DNA from: Acanthosepion lycidas
Taxonomy: Eukaryota > Mollusca > Cephalopoda > Sepiida > Sepiidae
DNA length: 64,000 nt
Direction: 5' to 3'
Assembly: GCA_963932145.1 (NCBI GenBank)
Contig: OZ010571.1
Coordinates: forward strand, 109,635,005 to 109,699,004
Shown in pieces: positions 1 to 11,009 of this stretch (the first letter of the stretch is position 1; every line of letters begins with the position of its first letter). A program made the position numbers and the translations under genes. The notes below the pieces were generated by a model. The model did not search any database and had not been told where the DNA came from. It worked only from the letters and a program-made list of their open reading frames with translations.

Positions 1-59
1 GGTATGTTTAACTCTTAGTATTCCTAGAAAATTTCTCACTTTCACTTCTTGTTTTGTTT

Positions 60-200
60 TTTTATAATGATGTTCATCCAGTATAAGGCTCAAGAACCAC
101 TCAATGTAGAGGGTTACAGGGAAAGAAGTACAATTTTTACAGATTTGTGAGGAAGATAATGGTTAATCCTAGACATGAACAGGTTAAGATTGTAGTGATT
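60..200 (-). repeat. LINE-C-type 3' UTR fragment
   Basis: The segment starting gttcatccagtataaggctc matches the 3'-terminal block of the minus-strand repeat at 42345-42640 (gttcacctgatacaaggccc there), including the following 'aggcycaagrrrcactcaa.gtagaggrttac' pattern. A T-run on the plus strand just before it fits a poly(A) tail of a minus-strand LINE. It is a short decayed fragment. Confidence 0.4.
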
Positions 201-553
201 ATGAAAGTGTCCTCTTGGCAATAATTTTCACAAAGCAGCAGTTGATAGTAATAAATCTACTCAAGTTGAGCTTACATCTCACCAATGGAATACAAAGAGA
301 AAGATGGTGGTTTACTACAACGTGTGCATAGCATGGCGAGTCTTAGCCATGAAGTTAGAATGTGTATGAGTATCATATAATTTTGCTCTCTCCAAGATTG
401 TTTCTCTCTTATTCATATGCAAATGCACATGTCTGTATGACAGAGAGAGGGGGAGTATAAGGGTGAGATTGATTAAATAACTATGTTTAATTTGTGCTAA
501 ATGAAGCAGTTGCAACATAGGCTCCAATGGTTTCTGATCAGAGCAAAGAAGTA

Positions 554-634
554 TTAGGTTGGTGCGAAAATAATGTCGTTTTCTCACATAGTATCATATG
601 TGAGAAAAACAACATTATTTTTGCACCAACATAA
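554..634. mobile_element. mariner-type hairpin MITE (MADE1-like ends)
   Basis: An 81-bp near-palindrome flanked by TA on both sides (552-553 and 635-636). The ends read TTAGGTTGGTGCGAAAATAA and, inverted, TTATGTTGGTGCAAAAATAA; these resemble the inverted repeats of mariner-family elements such as Hsmar1/MADE1. It has no coding capacity, so it would depend on a transposase supplied elsewhere. A younger relative lies at 36160-36261. Confidence 0.85.
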
Positions 635-677
635 TACTTCAAAATGAACACAAACACCAAACATACAACATGAGTGA

Positions 678-922
678 ATAGAAGAGATGGCTACATTTAA
701 CCGGTTTGACAGTGAAAGGGTGGGACTGAGAGGCTGACCTAGTGGCACGTTTAAATTCATGCAGTTTGGGAACTAGCGAAAATAGCTTGTCAGAGCATTT
801 ACCGTGAAAGTATTTGTAGAAAAGACAGTGGGAGGCGACAGCACGTCTGTGAGAGAGTGACTGTGAATGAGATGCCAGATAACTGACCAGTTTACTAGTA
901 CAATGCTCCCACATCTATGCAC
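678..922 (-). pseudogene. LINE-C reverse-transcriptase C-terminal fragment
   Basis: Minus-strand reading gives a 'SLSHRRAVASHCLFYKYFHG' type block, then 'LVPKLHEFKRATRSASQSHP' and 'FTVKPV'. This is the conserved C-terminal region after the reverse transcriptase of Jockey/CR1-like non-LTR retrotransposons. It is about 80 residues with no catalytic domain. The closest copy in the window is 1846-2265, which also keeps the 3' UTR that this copy lacks. Confidence 0.75.
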
Positions 923-924
923 CA

Positions 925-1158
925 AAAAAAAGTCTTGATGAAAGCATTTAAATAACTAAGTGATATTACAGAAAAGATTATTGTTTTCATTGACTTTTTT
1001 TTTTTAAATAAAGAGCAGGTTTTAAATATCAATGCATAATTAACACCAAACATACAACATGAGTGAGTCTTAATTATGCATTGATATATGAAAACAATAA
1101 TCTTTTCTGTAATATCACTTAGTTATTTAAATGCTTTCATCAAGACTTTTTTTTTTGC
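925..1158. repeat. Foldback (inverted repeat) with displaced 25-bp loop copy
   Basis: Left arm 925-1042 and right arm 1071-1158 are reverse complements, with an extra A/T-rich bulge (about 991-1025) in the left arm. The loop 1042-1066 repeats, base for base, a 25-bp segment found at 653-677 on the other side of the LINE fragment. The inner arm pair is atatcaatgcataatta / taattatgcattgatat. Confidence 0.85.
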
Positions 1159-1309
1159 TTAATAGATTTTCTTTTACTTTTGGATATTTTCCAGTGTGAT
1201 GTGGTGACATAATGAAGATGTTGACATTTTATACTACTTTAATCAAAAGGTTAGGTAGGAACCCCATCAATACTAGATTAATTGATTGATTTCTTTGTTT
1301 TATGGCTTA

Positions 1310-1602
1310 TAAACCTTTTGCAGGTTATTTAACGTCAAAAAACATTTTTAGAAATAATGATGATTTACTGTTACAACTCCTACTACTTAACCCATAGCTC
1401 GGGGCAGAAGAGGTGGATTCATACCTTCCAAAAGGGTATTTGCACATAAGTGAATATAACAAAGTCAAGTTCCAATTCCAAGCCATTATTCATTACAAAA
1501 CCAGCATATCCAAGTACCTGGTATTACCAAGCAGTCACCCATCCTGGTACAAGATTTAACTTTGGGGGTTTTATGAGAACCACTGTTTTAATTTGATATA
1601 GC
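1310..1602 (-). repeat. 5S rRNA-tRNA dimeric SINE, minus copy 1
   Basis: Read on the minus strand it starts with a 5S rRNA-derived head (1511-1602), then about 22 bp, then a tRNA-type head (aataatggcttggaattgg), then a body containing 'aaataccctt..gg', 'gaatccacctcttct' and 'agctatggg', and a tail like the start of the repeat at 11015. The 5S part keeps the internal promoter stretch 'ggatgggtgactgcttggta' and the 3' 'aataccaggt', with a deletion of about 20 bp in the middle. The same order and spacing is seen at 43490-43840. Confidence 0.7.
1511..1602 (-). pseudogene. 5S rRNA-derived segment (SINE head)
   Basis: The minus strand keeps the 5S rRNA landmarks in order: 'ttctcat..aaac', 'aaagttaaatcttgtaccag', 'gatgggtgactgcttggta' and 'ataccaggt'. 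It is diverged and internally deleted, so it is not a functional 5S gene. It belongs to the dimeric SINE around it. Confidence 0.65.
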
Positions 1603-1611
1603 AATATGCAC

Positions 1612-1840
1612 CATATTGGAAATGGGGATAATGGCTTGGAATGTGAAATTGACGAGCTGAGTTTGAATTCCAATGTCTGTTACATTCACATACACAAATA
1701 CTCTTGGAGAAGGTATTAATCCATCTCTTCTCCACCTAGCTTTGGGTTGAATAGTAGGACAGACTGGGTCCTAAAGCCATGGTTGGTGACCAGTCTACTG
1801 CAAAAAGAAATGGTAATAGGAAAATCTTCTGCCTTGTCAG
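1612..1840 (+). repeat. tRNA-derived SINE (family E), plus copy
   Basis: Contains a tRNA-like A-box region 'ggataatggcttgg', a B-box-like 'gagtttgaattcc', then the family body: 'ttacattcac', 'aatactcttggag', 'ccatctcttctcc', 'agacagactgggtcc', 'gaccagtctactgca'. It is oriented opposite to the dimeric SINE just before it. The best-preserved copy in the window is on the minus strand at 10745-10990. Confidence 0.75.
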
Positions 1841-1845
1841 ATACT

Positions 1846-2265
1846 TTTTTTTAAGTTTTTCACCCCAAGCAAGGTGGGAGTACCACCAGCACGCAAGGGG
1901 TTACAGAGAGTGGGAGCAAGAGTAAAGAGGCATTTTAATAGTTGGAGATTATATCAGAGAAGCAAGTAAGAGGAAGGGAGTTCCACAGATGGGAAGTGAG
2001 AGACATAAAGCTATTGGAGTAGAAGAGATGGCTACATTTAAACGTTTTGACAGTGAAAGGGTGGAACTGAGAGGCTGACCTAGTGGTACATTTAAATTCA
2101 TGCAATTTGGGAACTAGCGAAGATAGCTTGTCAGAGCATTTACTGTGAAAGTATTTGTAGAAAAGACAGTGGAAGGCGACAGCACATCTGTGAGAGAGTG
2201 ACTGTAAATGAGATGCCAGATAACTAAGTGACCAGTTTACTGGTACAATGCTCAAGCATCTAACC
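1846..2265 (-). pseudogene. LINE-C 3' end with ORF tail
   Basis: A T-run then 'caccccaagcaaggtgggag' and 'gcaaggggttacagagagtg' form the 3' UTR of a minus-strand non-LTR retrotransposon. Upstream (higher coordinates) lies the C-terminal ORF block 'HLQSLSHRCAVAFHCLFYKY' and 'SNSFMSLTSHLWNSLPLTC'. The NSF..R...LWNSLP pattern is typical of Jockey/CR1-like LINE tails. The 5' part is missing, as is usual for LINE insertions. Confidence 0.8.
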
Positions 2266-2389
2266 ACCAAAAATCATTAAACATTTTAACATGAGGCAGA
2301 ATTGGGCTGTTCATAGGAGCAACTTTGTACAAGTCATTTACTGATCTTCACAGGTAGTTTTGAAATAGTGAAATTTATCCAAAAGTATT

Positions 2390-2475
2390 TTAGGATGGAA
2401 GTGGAGAATTCCAATTCATGCTAGACTGATGAGGTATGCAGATTATGCTATGTATTGGTGACTGTTAGAGATGTT
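2390..2475 (+). pseudogene. LINE reverse-transcriptase palm relic
   Basis: The reading 'LMRYADYAMYW' resembles the catalytic YADD box region of non-LTR reverse transcriptases, with the second Asp replaced by Tyr. Only about 30 codons are recognisable. It cannot be active. Confidence 0.4.
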
Positions 2476-2612
2476 AAAATGTTGATTTTAAAACAAGTGT
2501 ACATATAGAAAATTATAAAATTTTAAGAACCATTTTTTTAACTTAGTGTACACGATATTTTATTCCTCTATGGAAACAAAATAATCAATAATGGTTTTAA
2601 ATATACTTACTA

Positions 2613-2890
2613 TGCAGAGAGAGAAAAAGGAGAAGAGAGAGAAAAAGGAGAAGAGAGAGAAAAAGGAGAAGAGAGAGAAAAAGGAGAAGAGAGAGAAAAA
2701 GGAGAAGAGAGAGAAAAAGGAGAAGAGAGAGAAAAAGGAGAAGAGAGAGAAAAAGGAGAAGAGAGAGAAAAAGGAGAAGAGAGAGAAAAAGGAGAAGAGA
2801 GAGAAAAAAGAGAAGAGAGAGAAAAAAGAGAAGAGAGAAAAAAGAGAAGAGAGAGAAAAGAGAAGAGAGAGAAAAAAGAAAGAAAAGACA
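2613..2890 (+). repeat. 15-bp purine minisatellite
   Basis: About 15 tandem units of gagagaaaaaggaga, purine-only on the plus strand. The first part is almost perfectly homogeneous; after about 2800 the unit degrades to gagagaaaaaagaga and shorter forms. The unit is a multiple of three, so three frames stay open and give long low-complexity ORFs (EKREKK on plus, FSLFS or LSSPFS on minus). These are not genes. Confidence 0.95.
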
Positions 2891-2924
2891 AAACAGAGTA
2901 AGGACAAAAAGAGAATGTTATAAC

Positions 2925-5029
2925 TTTACAAAGTTACTTTTTAACTTCCTGCCAAATGATATCTGACAATAATCAGGGTAAACAAAAATGTAATTTTAAT
3001 TGTTTTTCTCTCATCGACAGGGTGGACATATGATACAAATTGGCTATATAAGAAAGAATTTGGGTTACTAAAAGGGAGCCTCATTTAAATAAACAAGTTA
3101 AATAAGACAATTTTCTTGAATGTAAAAAGTTTTGTAAAGTTACAATTTGCTCTAAAAACTTCTCCCTTTTTTTCTTTATCCAAGAATTTTGAATTATTGT
3201 TCATTACAAGTTTGTATTCTGCTTTTATATTTGAAATTAGAAATGATATAAATCTAAATGCCTTTTTTGGTTATATGCTCAACTATTGAGATCCATATAA
3301 CCATTCTGGAATTAAGGATTTGCTAAAATCTCAGCATATTACAATCATAAGTTTTGTCAAGGTGTCTGTTTTATTTGAAAACCACCAATCAGATATGGCA
3401 ATATTTTCATGAATATAAAAGAAAGATGATGTGGAGCAAAAAGAATATTTCCCAATCACTTTAAAGGTTTTCTCCCTGTTTTTATCAGTTTTTTTTGCTC
3501 TTATTTTTTCTTATTTTCATTCCTAGTCAGGCAACAATATTTAACCACACAAACATCTTCCAAAATCTTTGAATAAATCTTCTTTGAAAATGGAACGGGA
3601 ATGTGTAGACACAGACAATTTTTTATCATTATTTTTTTTTTTTTTTTTAGCTGGACAAATATATTTTCCATGAGTGATAATTTATTCTTTTTTCATAGCA
3701 AAGAAACAGTCGAGCCATATGAAATATTAAAGAAGATGCAGATTATACAGTCCTGTCTTCGATCTGCTCCCCTAATTGTCACACAACTACCATTTTTGTT
3801 TTTGTTCTTTATTATCACTATTTCCCTACATCAAAACTTCTTAGTGGTTCCACTATCTCACGCTTTCACTAATTGGTTTCTTTCTTTTCATTTAGAACAG
3901 ACGCCTACATTAAGTGATAAGTTCTTTGAACTAATGCCATAATTGCAATAAAAAGCAACAAAAATATGCTGGAAAGAGAAATTACTCCAAAATTAATAGC
4001 AATGACAGCACTTTCTCAAAATTTAGACAACTTAAAACTAATTCTCCTTTGTCATGTTCAATGATAAAACCAGCAAGAATAAGAAGATTAGTCTAGGAAA
4101 CTCATGAATTAATGATAATATCTCAGAATTTCAGTCAATGTTGATCAGATGCAGGAACAATTCAAAATGAATACAGAAGCCATAGACCCACATATCATTC
4201 AACAAAATAAATAATACACATTTATTATGATACTATGGAGCCAATTTTAACCAATTCTTATTTATGCTATCTAAAAGTAAAATTTTTGTATGAATTTCTA
4301 AGATGAGGATTTACAATTGTTGTATTGTGTTGTTCTATGATACATAATCCATAGTCAACTTCCTCTAGTCTCTTAGCTTACTAATGAAGAGACATTATTA
4401 TTATTATTAAAAAACAACATTAAAATGTTTTTTAAAATAAATTAAATAAAAAAGAAAAGTTCTCTCAGAATGCAACAGAAACAATTTGTGTCTCAAAATG
4501 AACTTTGAATTCACTCTCTTTGATAATGACTGTTGGAAGGTTAAAGACATTCAGCTCCTGTCTTTGAGATGTTGCTTGTTATAATATGAAGTGACTTCTT
4601 CCTTTTATCACATGCAACATTAAAACACTTGTAACTAAAATACACACACCCAAGTACATAAAAATAAATTGTATGATTTTAATTTAACATGCTTTTAGTG
4701 TTATTTCCATGTTTTATTCCTGTGAACACAAGGCTATTTCTGCTGGCATGAGGTGAATGACCCCAATTTATACACCTTATATTCCTTATTCTTAACATAT
4801 GCAAATAGGTACAAATCCTATAAACCAGTCCATTACACCTCCTTTAACTGAAGAGGTTTAATGCCTTTGGTTGTTCTCGAACATCTTCTACAACCACTTT
4901 CCGCCTCTCTTCCTTGAGGTCTTTGTATTGAAAAATAATATTACATTTGGATTAATGGTCTTCACTTTTGCTGTTATTATTACATTTTAACCATTGTACA
5001 CTGATATTTAGGCATCTGAGCAACCTAGT
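2925..5029. other. AT-rich DNA without recognisable features
   Basis: No SINE, LINE, hairpin or splice-bounded ORF could be recognised in this 2.1 kb. It contains poly(T) and poly(A) runs and an ATT microsatellite near 4397. The ORF at 3601-3942 is Phe/Leu-rich and looks like chance reading of T-rich DNA. Confidence 0.6.
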
Positions 5030-5165
5030 GAGACAAGAGTCTAGTGGATTAAAGTGTTGGTTCATCAATTTGGTGACACTGGTTGTGAGTTCAATCCCTG
5101 GAATGGGTAATACAAATTCAGGCTCAGTAGAAACAGTGTGAACACTAACTGAGCAGTACTAAAAC
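5030..5165 (+). repeat. tRNA-derived SINE (family A')
   Basis: 'tctagtggattaaagtgttg' looks like a tRNA A-box region and 'tgagttcaatccctgg' like a B-box. It is followed by 'aaattcaggctcagtagaaa'. The same order of motifs is seen at 44270-44390, so it is a repeat family and not a tRNA gene. Confidence 0.6.
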
Positions 5166-5834
5166 AAGAATATAGTGAAGAAAACAGCGACTTACCTCGT
5201 CAAACCAAGTGACAGTGAGTCGCATGTATCCTATGATGGAAAATATGGTGAAAAAGAATTCTGCATGACATGCTGAAGATGGAACATTTAAAAAAAAAAC
5301 AAAAAGTCCGTTGCAGGATTCGCTATAAGAATATTTTGATATGCAAAAATTGAATGTTCTCTCCCACCTGTCGATGAATGGGAAAAATACTCGGCCGATA
5401 AAAGCAGTTGGTATTCTTGAATCGGGGAGATGGTGTATTTTGGCTTCTGCATTCGTGGGAGAGTGAGTTATTTTTCTGACTGGTTACATGCATTGTGATT
5501 TGTAAGATAGTACCTGCGAATTGAGTTTTCAGCATTTCTTTCTGCACCTGATATTTGAGTCTGTACTTACAGTGATTTATTCTCTGCATTGTGGAAGTAA
5601 TCTGCGACAAATACTTCCTTTGCTTTGAGAACAAGATAATATATGTGTGTGTGTGTGTGTGTAGTATGTGAAGTACTTTTAAAGCTACTAGACTGATACC
5701 AGACAGTGGAGTGGGGGATGAAAATTTGATACTCAGCAGAATGCAATGATACTTCTTCTAATTAAAGGGAAAGGCCATACATAAATAATGCTAATATTTT
5801 TGACAGGTTCTGTGCTAGTATATGAATCAGAATA
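5165..5834. other. Unassigned stretch with (GT)n
   Basis: Holds a (TG)n tract at 5644-5662 and a 103-codon minus-strand ORF at 5323-5634 that is slightly richer in GC than its neighbours. The ORF has no recognised domain and no convincing splice sites, so it is not called a gene. Confidence 0.4.
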
Positions 5835-6105
5835 TATAAACAGAAATCCAAAGTTGCATAGGGGCAGCTAAAGATGCCTTCCAGAAACTGTGCAAAGTAT
5901 TAAGAAATAAGGAAATGTCCCAAGAAATAAAAGAGTGTTGAACTGTTATGCAATATTTCATTTCATATATGGCAGTGAATGCTGGACAATCTTGTCAAAG
6001 ATGAAGAGACATGAATTGACAGAGACTTGATTCTACCAATCAATGCTGAAAACATGAGAAAATTAAGGAATATAAGACCTACAAGGAGACGTTATAGGTT
6101 GTAGC
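5835..6105 (+). pseudogene. LINE-A ORF2 C-terminal fragment
   Basis: In shifting frames the translation follows the LINE-A tail: 'AAKDAFQKLCKVLRNKEMSQ', then the block around 'YMAVNAGQSC' where intact copies read 'YGSECWTIS'. It is riddled with frameshifts. Other copies of the same family are at 6965, 17480 and 48480 (plus) and 9780, 18090, 20925, 41045 and 52075 (minus). Confidence 0.65.
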
Positions 6106-6109
6106 GGAT

Positions 6110-6960
6110 TGTGGGGTGATGTTGAGTAGAAGTACAAGAACACACGTGAGTTAAAATTTCCTGCTAGCCGGTCCAACCACATGAGAAAGTTGGACTTTAA
6201 TTAAGTCCAAAGAAGACAAGGAAAAACAAACACAAGACCGATAAATATATGTAAACAAATATATGTATTAATAACAAGAAATGTTACAAGTTACATGGAC
6301 AGAGTGCGTGTGGTGAATATTATGCATGTGTGTTGTGGTGAGTGTTCGTACATATGTGTATTGTTCTTAGCGTGTTCCCAGCATTTGGGAAACGCTGTAT
6401 CTGTGAGAGCTCACATCTGTGAGGTGGTAAAGCTGAAGGCCTAAGGAAAAAGAAATTGAGGCAAAGGGTCAGCCAGTATTTATAGCTAGGGGAGAGAGAG
6501 ACCCCTGGTGAAGGGTTAAGGAGTTGAGGAGGAGCTAATTCCAACAAGGTACAATCAGAACAGGAACTGAAATCTTTGGAACACAATGGTAAAAGAAGTC
6601 CTGAAGAATTTAACACCCAAAGCACATAAAGGAAAAAGAAGCAGGAGAACTTATCACCTATTTAACAAATTTGAATGACTCGATAAAAAACTAAGGAAAA
6701 AAATGAATGGTAAATAGGAAAAAAGTTACTTAAATCAATAAAATACATAAGGTTGTGTAGAACTATGATAAATCAGCTTCTGACAGGACATAAATAGAAG
6801 ATATACATTGATAGGCAAATTTTTGCAAGAATATTGCTGATGTTGAGTGTAAAAAGCACCAATTTATTTATTTATTTATTTTTTTTTCAAACTTCTTTTT
6901 AGGTTTCCAATGTGAGCTTAGAGATATTAAAGTTATTATCAAAGTACATAAAAATAGAAA
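6110..6960. other. Unassigned, GC-richer stretch between two LINE-A pieces
   Basis: Contains an 8-bp-stem hairpin near 6191-6211 (ttggactt / aagtccaa) and, on the minus strand near 6475-6490, a TATA-like 'agctataaatactggctg'. These could be remains of an LTR promoter, but no matching second LTR, primer-binding site or TG..CA boundary pair was found. Confidence 0.3.
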
Positions 6961-6964
6961 GCAG

Positions 6965-7660
6965 CATATGACAGTATGCATCTCATCACCAGATTTATTT
7001 AACCTTTACATTGAGGCAATTTTAAGAGAACTAGAAGTCCTACCAAGATTTATTACTGGTGGGTACAATCTGAACAACAAAGGATATCCAAGTGATATTG
7101 TGTTGATGGCAGAGACAAAAAATGCAGAAACGTCTAGACAAATTAGTAAAGGAAAGCAAATCGAAGGGTCTAACCATCAATTGTAAGAGGACAAGGTATG
7201 GTCGGCAGTCATAGGAACATCTCCAAATGCAAGCTATAAAAATTTAAATATTCAGGGAGTATTTCAACACACAATGGAAAATGTGATATTGAAACATACT
7301 GAGATTGCAAAAAGATGCATTCCAAAATGTAACCGAAATATTGAGAACAAGAAAATTTTCTAAGAAACAAAGAAAAGAGTATTGAACTTCTATGTAATAT
7401 CACTCCTCCTTAATGGTAGTGAATGTGGCACAATTTTATTACAGTTCATTAGGAGAATTGAGGTAACATGTAGAAAGATACTGATAGAGCCATGTTGAGG
7501 CTGAGGCAACATGTAGAAAGATACTGATAGAGCCATGTGACCAACAAGGAAGTTGTAAGAGAAAAGTAAACAAAAAATATTTTTACTTAAAATCAGAAAG
7601 AGTTAATTGAAATTTAATCAGAGCTACAGGAGATAGGAAATGTGGAGTACCATGATCATC
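6965..7660 (+). pseudogene. LINE-A reverse transcriptase fragment
   Basis: 'SSPDLFNLYIEAILRELEVL' and 'GGYNLNN' match the palm of a non-LTR reverse transcriptase just before the catalytic box. The expected YADD reads YPSD here, so the active site is lost. Downstream it carries the connection region in broken frames, ending near the 'GPCDQQGSCKRK' reading. A tandem duplication of about 40 bp is visible at 7457-7535 (acatgtagaaagatactgat twice). Confidence 0.75.
7457..7535 (+). repeat. ~40-bp tandem duplication inside LINE-A relic
   Basis: The segment 'aacatgtagaaagatactga' plus 'tagagccatgt' occurs twice in direct succession with almost no divergence. The duplication is therefore younger than the LINE decay around it. 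Confidence 0.75.
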
Positions 7661-8224
7661 CATTTCCCAAAGGAACACAGCATTTAAAAGGAGAAAGAAA
7701 GAAAATAACTTTAATATACAGTGTTTCAAACCCTCAATTTCTGATCATATTTTTAAACACCAACAAGTTTAATTATATGCTGAAAGGAGTTCTTAATGAA
7801 TCATGAAAAAACTTAGAAAACTTAATCACTATAATTAATATAATAATGATTTTAATATGCAGTTAAGATATTATGATAACATTATACTGTTATAACAATT
7901 ATAAAAATAATTATCATAATTAAACATAATGATGAAGTGAAACAAAAGACAACAGTGTTATGATTTGGAATTTTTTTTTTGATGTTATATGCAGATTTAT
8001 CACCATTTTATTTATGTGTACATGTGTATGTCTGTATGGCCCAAAATATAAAATTAATATTAATTAATAAGTGGATATTACTTTTGTTCTCATTAGAAAA
8101 CTTAAGAAATAGACACACTACTCGAGGTATTGCTGTTGTTGTTTCTGCAGGAAGTAAGTTTTTAAACAATATAGTTGCCATCCTCATACTTAGTCAGGTT
8201 TTAATTCAATTTCTTTTCTTACAT
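7661..8224. other. AT-rich stretch, nothing recognised
   Basis: Very AT-rich (clusters of 'ataattat'), with short inverted AT runs near 7850-7930. No gene or named repeat can be supported. Confidence 0.5.
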
Positions 8225-8415
8225 TGATCCAAGGCTAGAGAGCACAATCTACCCAACTATTTATTCTATAGTAGGCGGGAGAACAAATTGATTCATAACT
8301 TTCCTAAGAGCATTTGTGTGAAAGTAAATAATGAACTTGGCTGCAATTTGAACTCAGCATGCTGATTACACTTTCTCTGTTGAAAACTGCTATGCAACAT
8401 GCCATTATATTATTA
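8225..8415 (-). repeat. tRNA-derived SINE (family E), decayed minus copy
   Basis: Reverse-complement match to the family E body: 'aaggctagag', 'ctacccaactatttat', 'gattcataactttcctaaga', 'atttgaactcagc'. The B-box-like part is still recognisable on the minus strand. Confidence 0.5.
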
Positions 8416-8963
8416 TAGCTAACCATAGTTAATTAAAAGAATTCTTATGTATCTAAGGGGATGGCTGTTGTTAGCATTTCAAAATTTAACTCTTTGTATT
8501 AAATTCCTTGGCACAGTTTCAAGTTGCAGACGGAGAATACCAATTTTGTTACAGCTTTTAGATTGCTTGTTCTCGAGAACTGCACATTCAACTGAAAAAG
8601 CTGACAATGACAGAAGTTTATAGCAATTACACTAAATTGATGCAAGATTCCTATTGCCATCTTTGCATAATGTTAAGGAAATCTTAGAAGTGATTTTGGG
8701 GTTTCTTCAGATATTTCTTGCTTATGTGGACATGCTATTTAAGAGTTATTTGCAGAAATAGAGAGAATTTTATCTTAGATCAGTAAAAATCATGACTGAA
8801 TATAAATGATGCATTAGATATTGTTTACTCTTCATGTTCAATCTGAGAAACATTGCAGAAGAACCAAAGTAATTGATCCCAGGATTTTATTATGAGGTGC
8901 AATTATACGTTAAGGATGATTAAATTGATACAAAAGTTTCCCTTACCACCTTTTGGCAACATT

Positions 8964-9000
<37 letters not shown>

Positions 9001-9779
9001 GTAGAGGTGATTATGTTTAAGAGTAAGGACTGGGGAGAGAAAAAAAATCAAACAGACACACACAGGTTGTTGGAAATAAATCATTTTTCTTAAATGCAAT
9101 ATATTTGATAGGGTCAGTTGATACTCACATGTCCTGCAAGAATGAAAAAGAAGATGGATGTGGTGGGTTTAGATGCCTTTTCATTGAACTATGAATTAAA
9201 CAATCGGCTACTTGCAAGGAAAGATTTCCTGCTAAAAAAAAGGAGTTTCTCCAAGATTATTCAGTGAGAATTTTTACCTCTTAGTGAAAACATAGGTCTG
9301 TAACTGATAGAACTGAGAAGTCTCCCTCATTAACACGTAGATAGAGAAATTTCCGGACTGGAGACAATAAAAATAGCTAATTCATACTACATACATTTTG
9401 CTATTTAACTGCAAAAAGAAAAAAACCAACAATTTTCTCTAGGTGAAAAGACAGCTGATTTGATTTTCAATAATAGATGGGACAGTCTAACTTTGGTAGA
9501 CTGACATGAATAAAGTGTCTGAGAGTAACATAGTGACACACTTGACTCACTAAGGAACAACAGTAGTTACTAGACAACCTTCAAGCCACATACTTAAAAA
9601 CATATGAATATAATATCATGGAAATATCAAACTTTCATAATATTAAGAAAATCCTAGAAGTAAATATGGCATTCTTCTATGGGCAGTGTCACCTTAGAAC
9701 ACTGGCAATCATGGCTTGCCACAATTTTTTTCATTTATAGCTTTTAATAAATTTTGTCTTTTTGTTATCTCTCTTAAAC
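8416..9779. other. Non-coding stretch with a (TG)n tract
   Basis: Apart from a (TG)n microsatellite at 8969-8998 there is no recognisable gene or repeat family in these 1.4 kb. Confidence 0.5.
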
Positions 9780-10130
9780 CTTGTTATGTCGTCCATTTAC
9801 AAAAGCTTATTAGGTAGGTAATGCATCGTTTCCTTTGTTTGTCTTGCCTTCAATCTGTCCTGTGAATATTAAATTTTCCAAGCCCTCTTTCTTCATTATG
9901 TGCTCCAGAATTTTAATTATCTCTTCCTGATGTTATGTATACATCCTTTTTGTTTCCATTTCCTCTAAAACTGTTTTTGCTAACATGTTCAGTTCACATT
10001 ATTCTCAGTATACTTCTGTAAAACCATATTTCTATTGCTTCAAATTTCTTCTTCATCTGTGAGGAGATTGTCCTGCATTCACTGCCATATAGACATTATT
10101 TACTCTTTATGCTTAATCTTAGGGCAGTGA
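9780..10130 (-). pseudogene. LINE-A C-terminal fragment
   Basis: Minus-strand LINE-A tail: reading from 10130 downward it runs through the region equivalent to YGSECWTIS (plus strand 'actgccatatag'), the 'KRKLEA' helix ('ttcttcatctgtgaggagat'), and the 'MRKEGLENLT' region ('aatctgtcctgtgaatatta'). Frames are broken. Confidence 0.7.
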
Positions 10131-10744
10131 AAACCAAGCAGTGAACACCATAATCTTATGATAATGAGGTGCATGCATGTGCCATGAGCTGTCAAGTTTG
10201 AAAAAGATGATTTTTGTACTCAAGGAAAAAAAAGTCAAATGGAAAAATTCAGAACTTTGAAACTGATGGAATGGGTGAAATTTTGAAGTAAGATGCTACC
10301 CAAATATGTAAACTTGCTAAGACGTTAAGAATTTAGTTAATGTGTCTGAATGGCACATTGAATAGTAAAAAAATGACGACCATTTTTTGTACAAGTAAGT
10401 TAGTTGCAAATGTACTACAGCAAAAAAAAAAAAAATCAAAGCTAGGATGGGAAATTCTTTCATATTTGTCATATTTTCCACAAATGGAATTTTCAGTCTT
10501 GTTTGTTTCACTCACTAAAATGCACTCTCTATGGTCAATAGTTTCCATAAGTTCAACTCTCTCTTGTTCTTATAATGGCATTCACCTGACGTGGGTTGAG
10601 CTGGCTCCAGTATTTGAGTTTCATGGGAATTTGGAATTCACAAGTGGTCCCCAACCGGCATGTATAGCACATGAGATTTGATTATAGTGGTGAAGGTTTT
10701 TTTGAAGGGCTGATTACAGAGACCTGGTGCACTACTACAAGGTC
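10130..10744. other. No recognised feature
   Basis: Contains a poly(A) run and overlapping short ORFs in three frames around 10317-10681, none with a recognised domain or splice sites. Confidence 0.4.
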
Positions 10745-10990
10745 CCCAAACAGCCCTTCGCAGGTTTTGAATTCAGAGTTTTCCTTCTCCTAGACCAGTT
10801 GCCATCCAAGGCTATAGAACCCAGTCTGTCCTGCTATTTACCCTTAGCTGGAGGGAGAAGAAGAGGATTCACACCTTTCCCAAGGGTATTAGCATGTAAG
10901 TGAATGTAATGGATTCAACTAGAATTCAAACTCGGCTCTCCGATTCCTCAATCCAAGCCGCTATCCATTACTCCACCATGCCATAAGTTC
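10745..10990 (-). repeat. tRNA-derived SINE (family E), best copy
   Basis: On the minus strand the head is 'ggagtaatggatagcggctt' then 'ggattgaggaatcggagagc' and the B-box 'gagtttgaattct'. The body follows with 'ttacattcacttacatgcta', 'atacccttgggaaaggtgtg', 'cagctaagggtaaatagcag' and 'gacagactgggttct'. All the family landmarks are present, so this copy is the reference for the decayed ones at 1612, 8225, 28330, 45995 and 48225. Confidence 0.85.
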
Positions 10991-11009
10991 AAGACTTAAA
11001 TTGGTTTGG

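Noticed and set aside
2560..2923. Three overlapping ORFs of 90-115 codons
   Set aside because: They are translations of a 15-bp minisatellite whose unit length keeps frames open; no domain and no splice signals.
5323..5634. 103-codon minus-strand ORF
   Set aside because: No domain, no convincing splice sites; composition only slightly different from its surroundings.
6110..6650. Possible solo LTR with TATA-like box on the minus strand
   Set aside because: No TG..CA boundary pair, target duplication or primer-binding site could be found.
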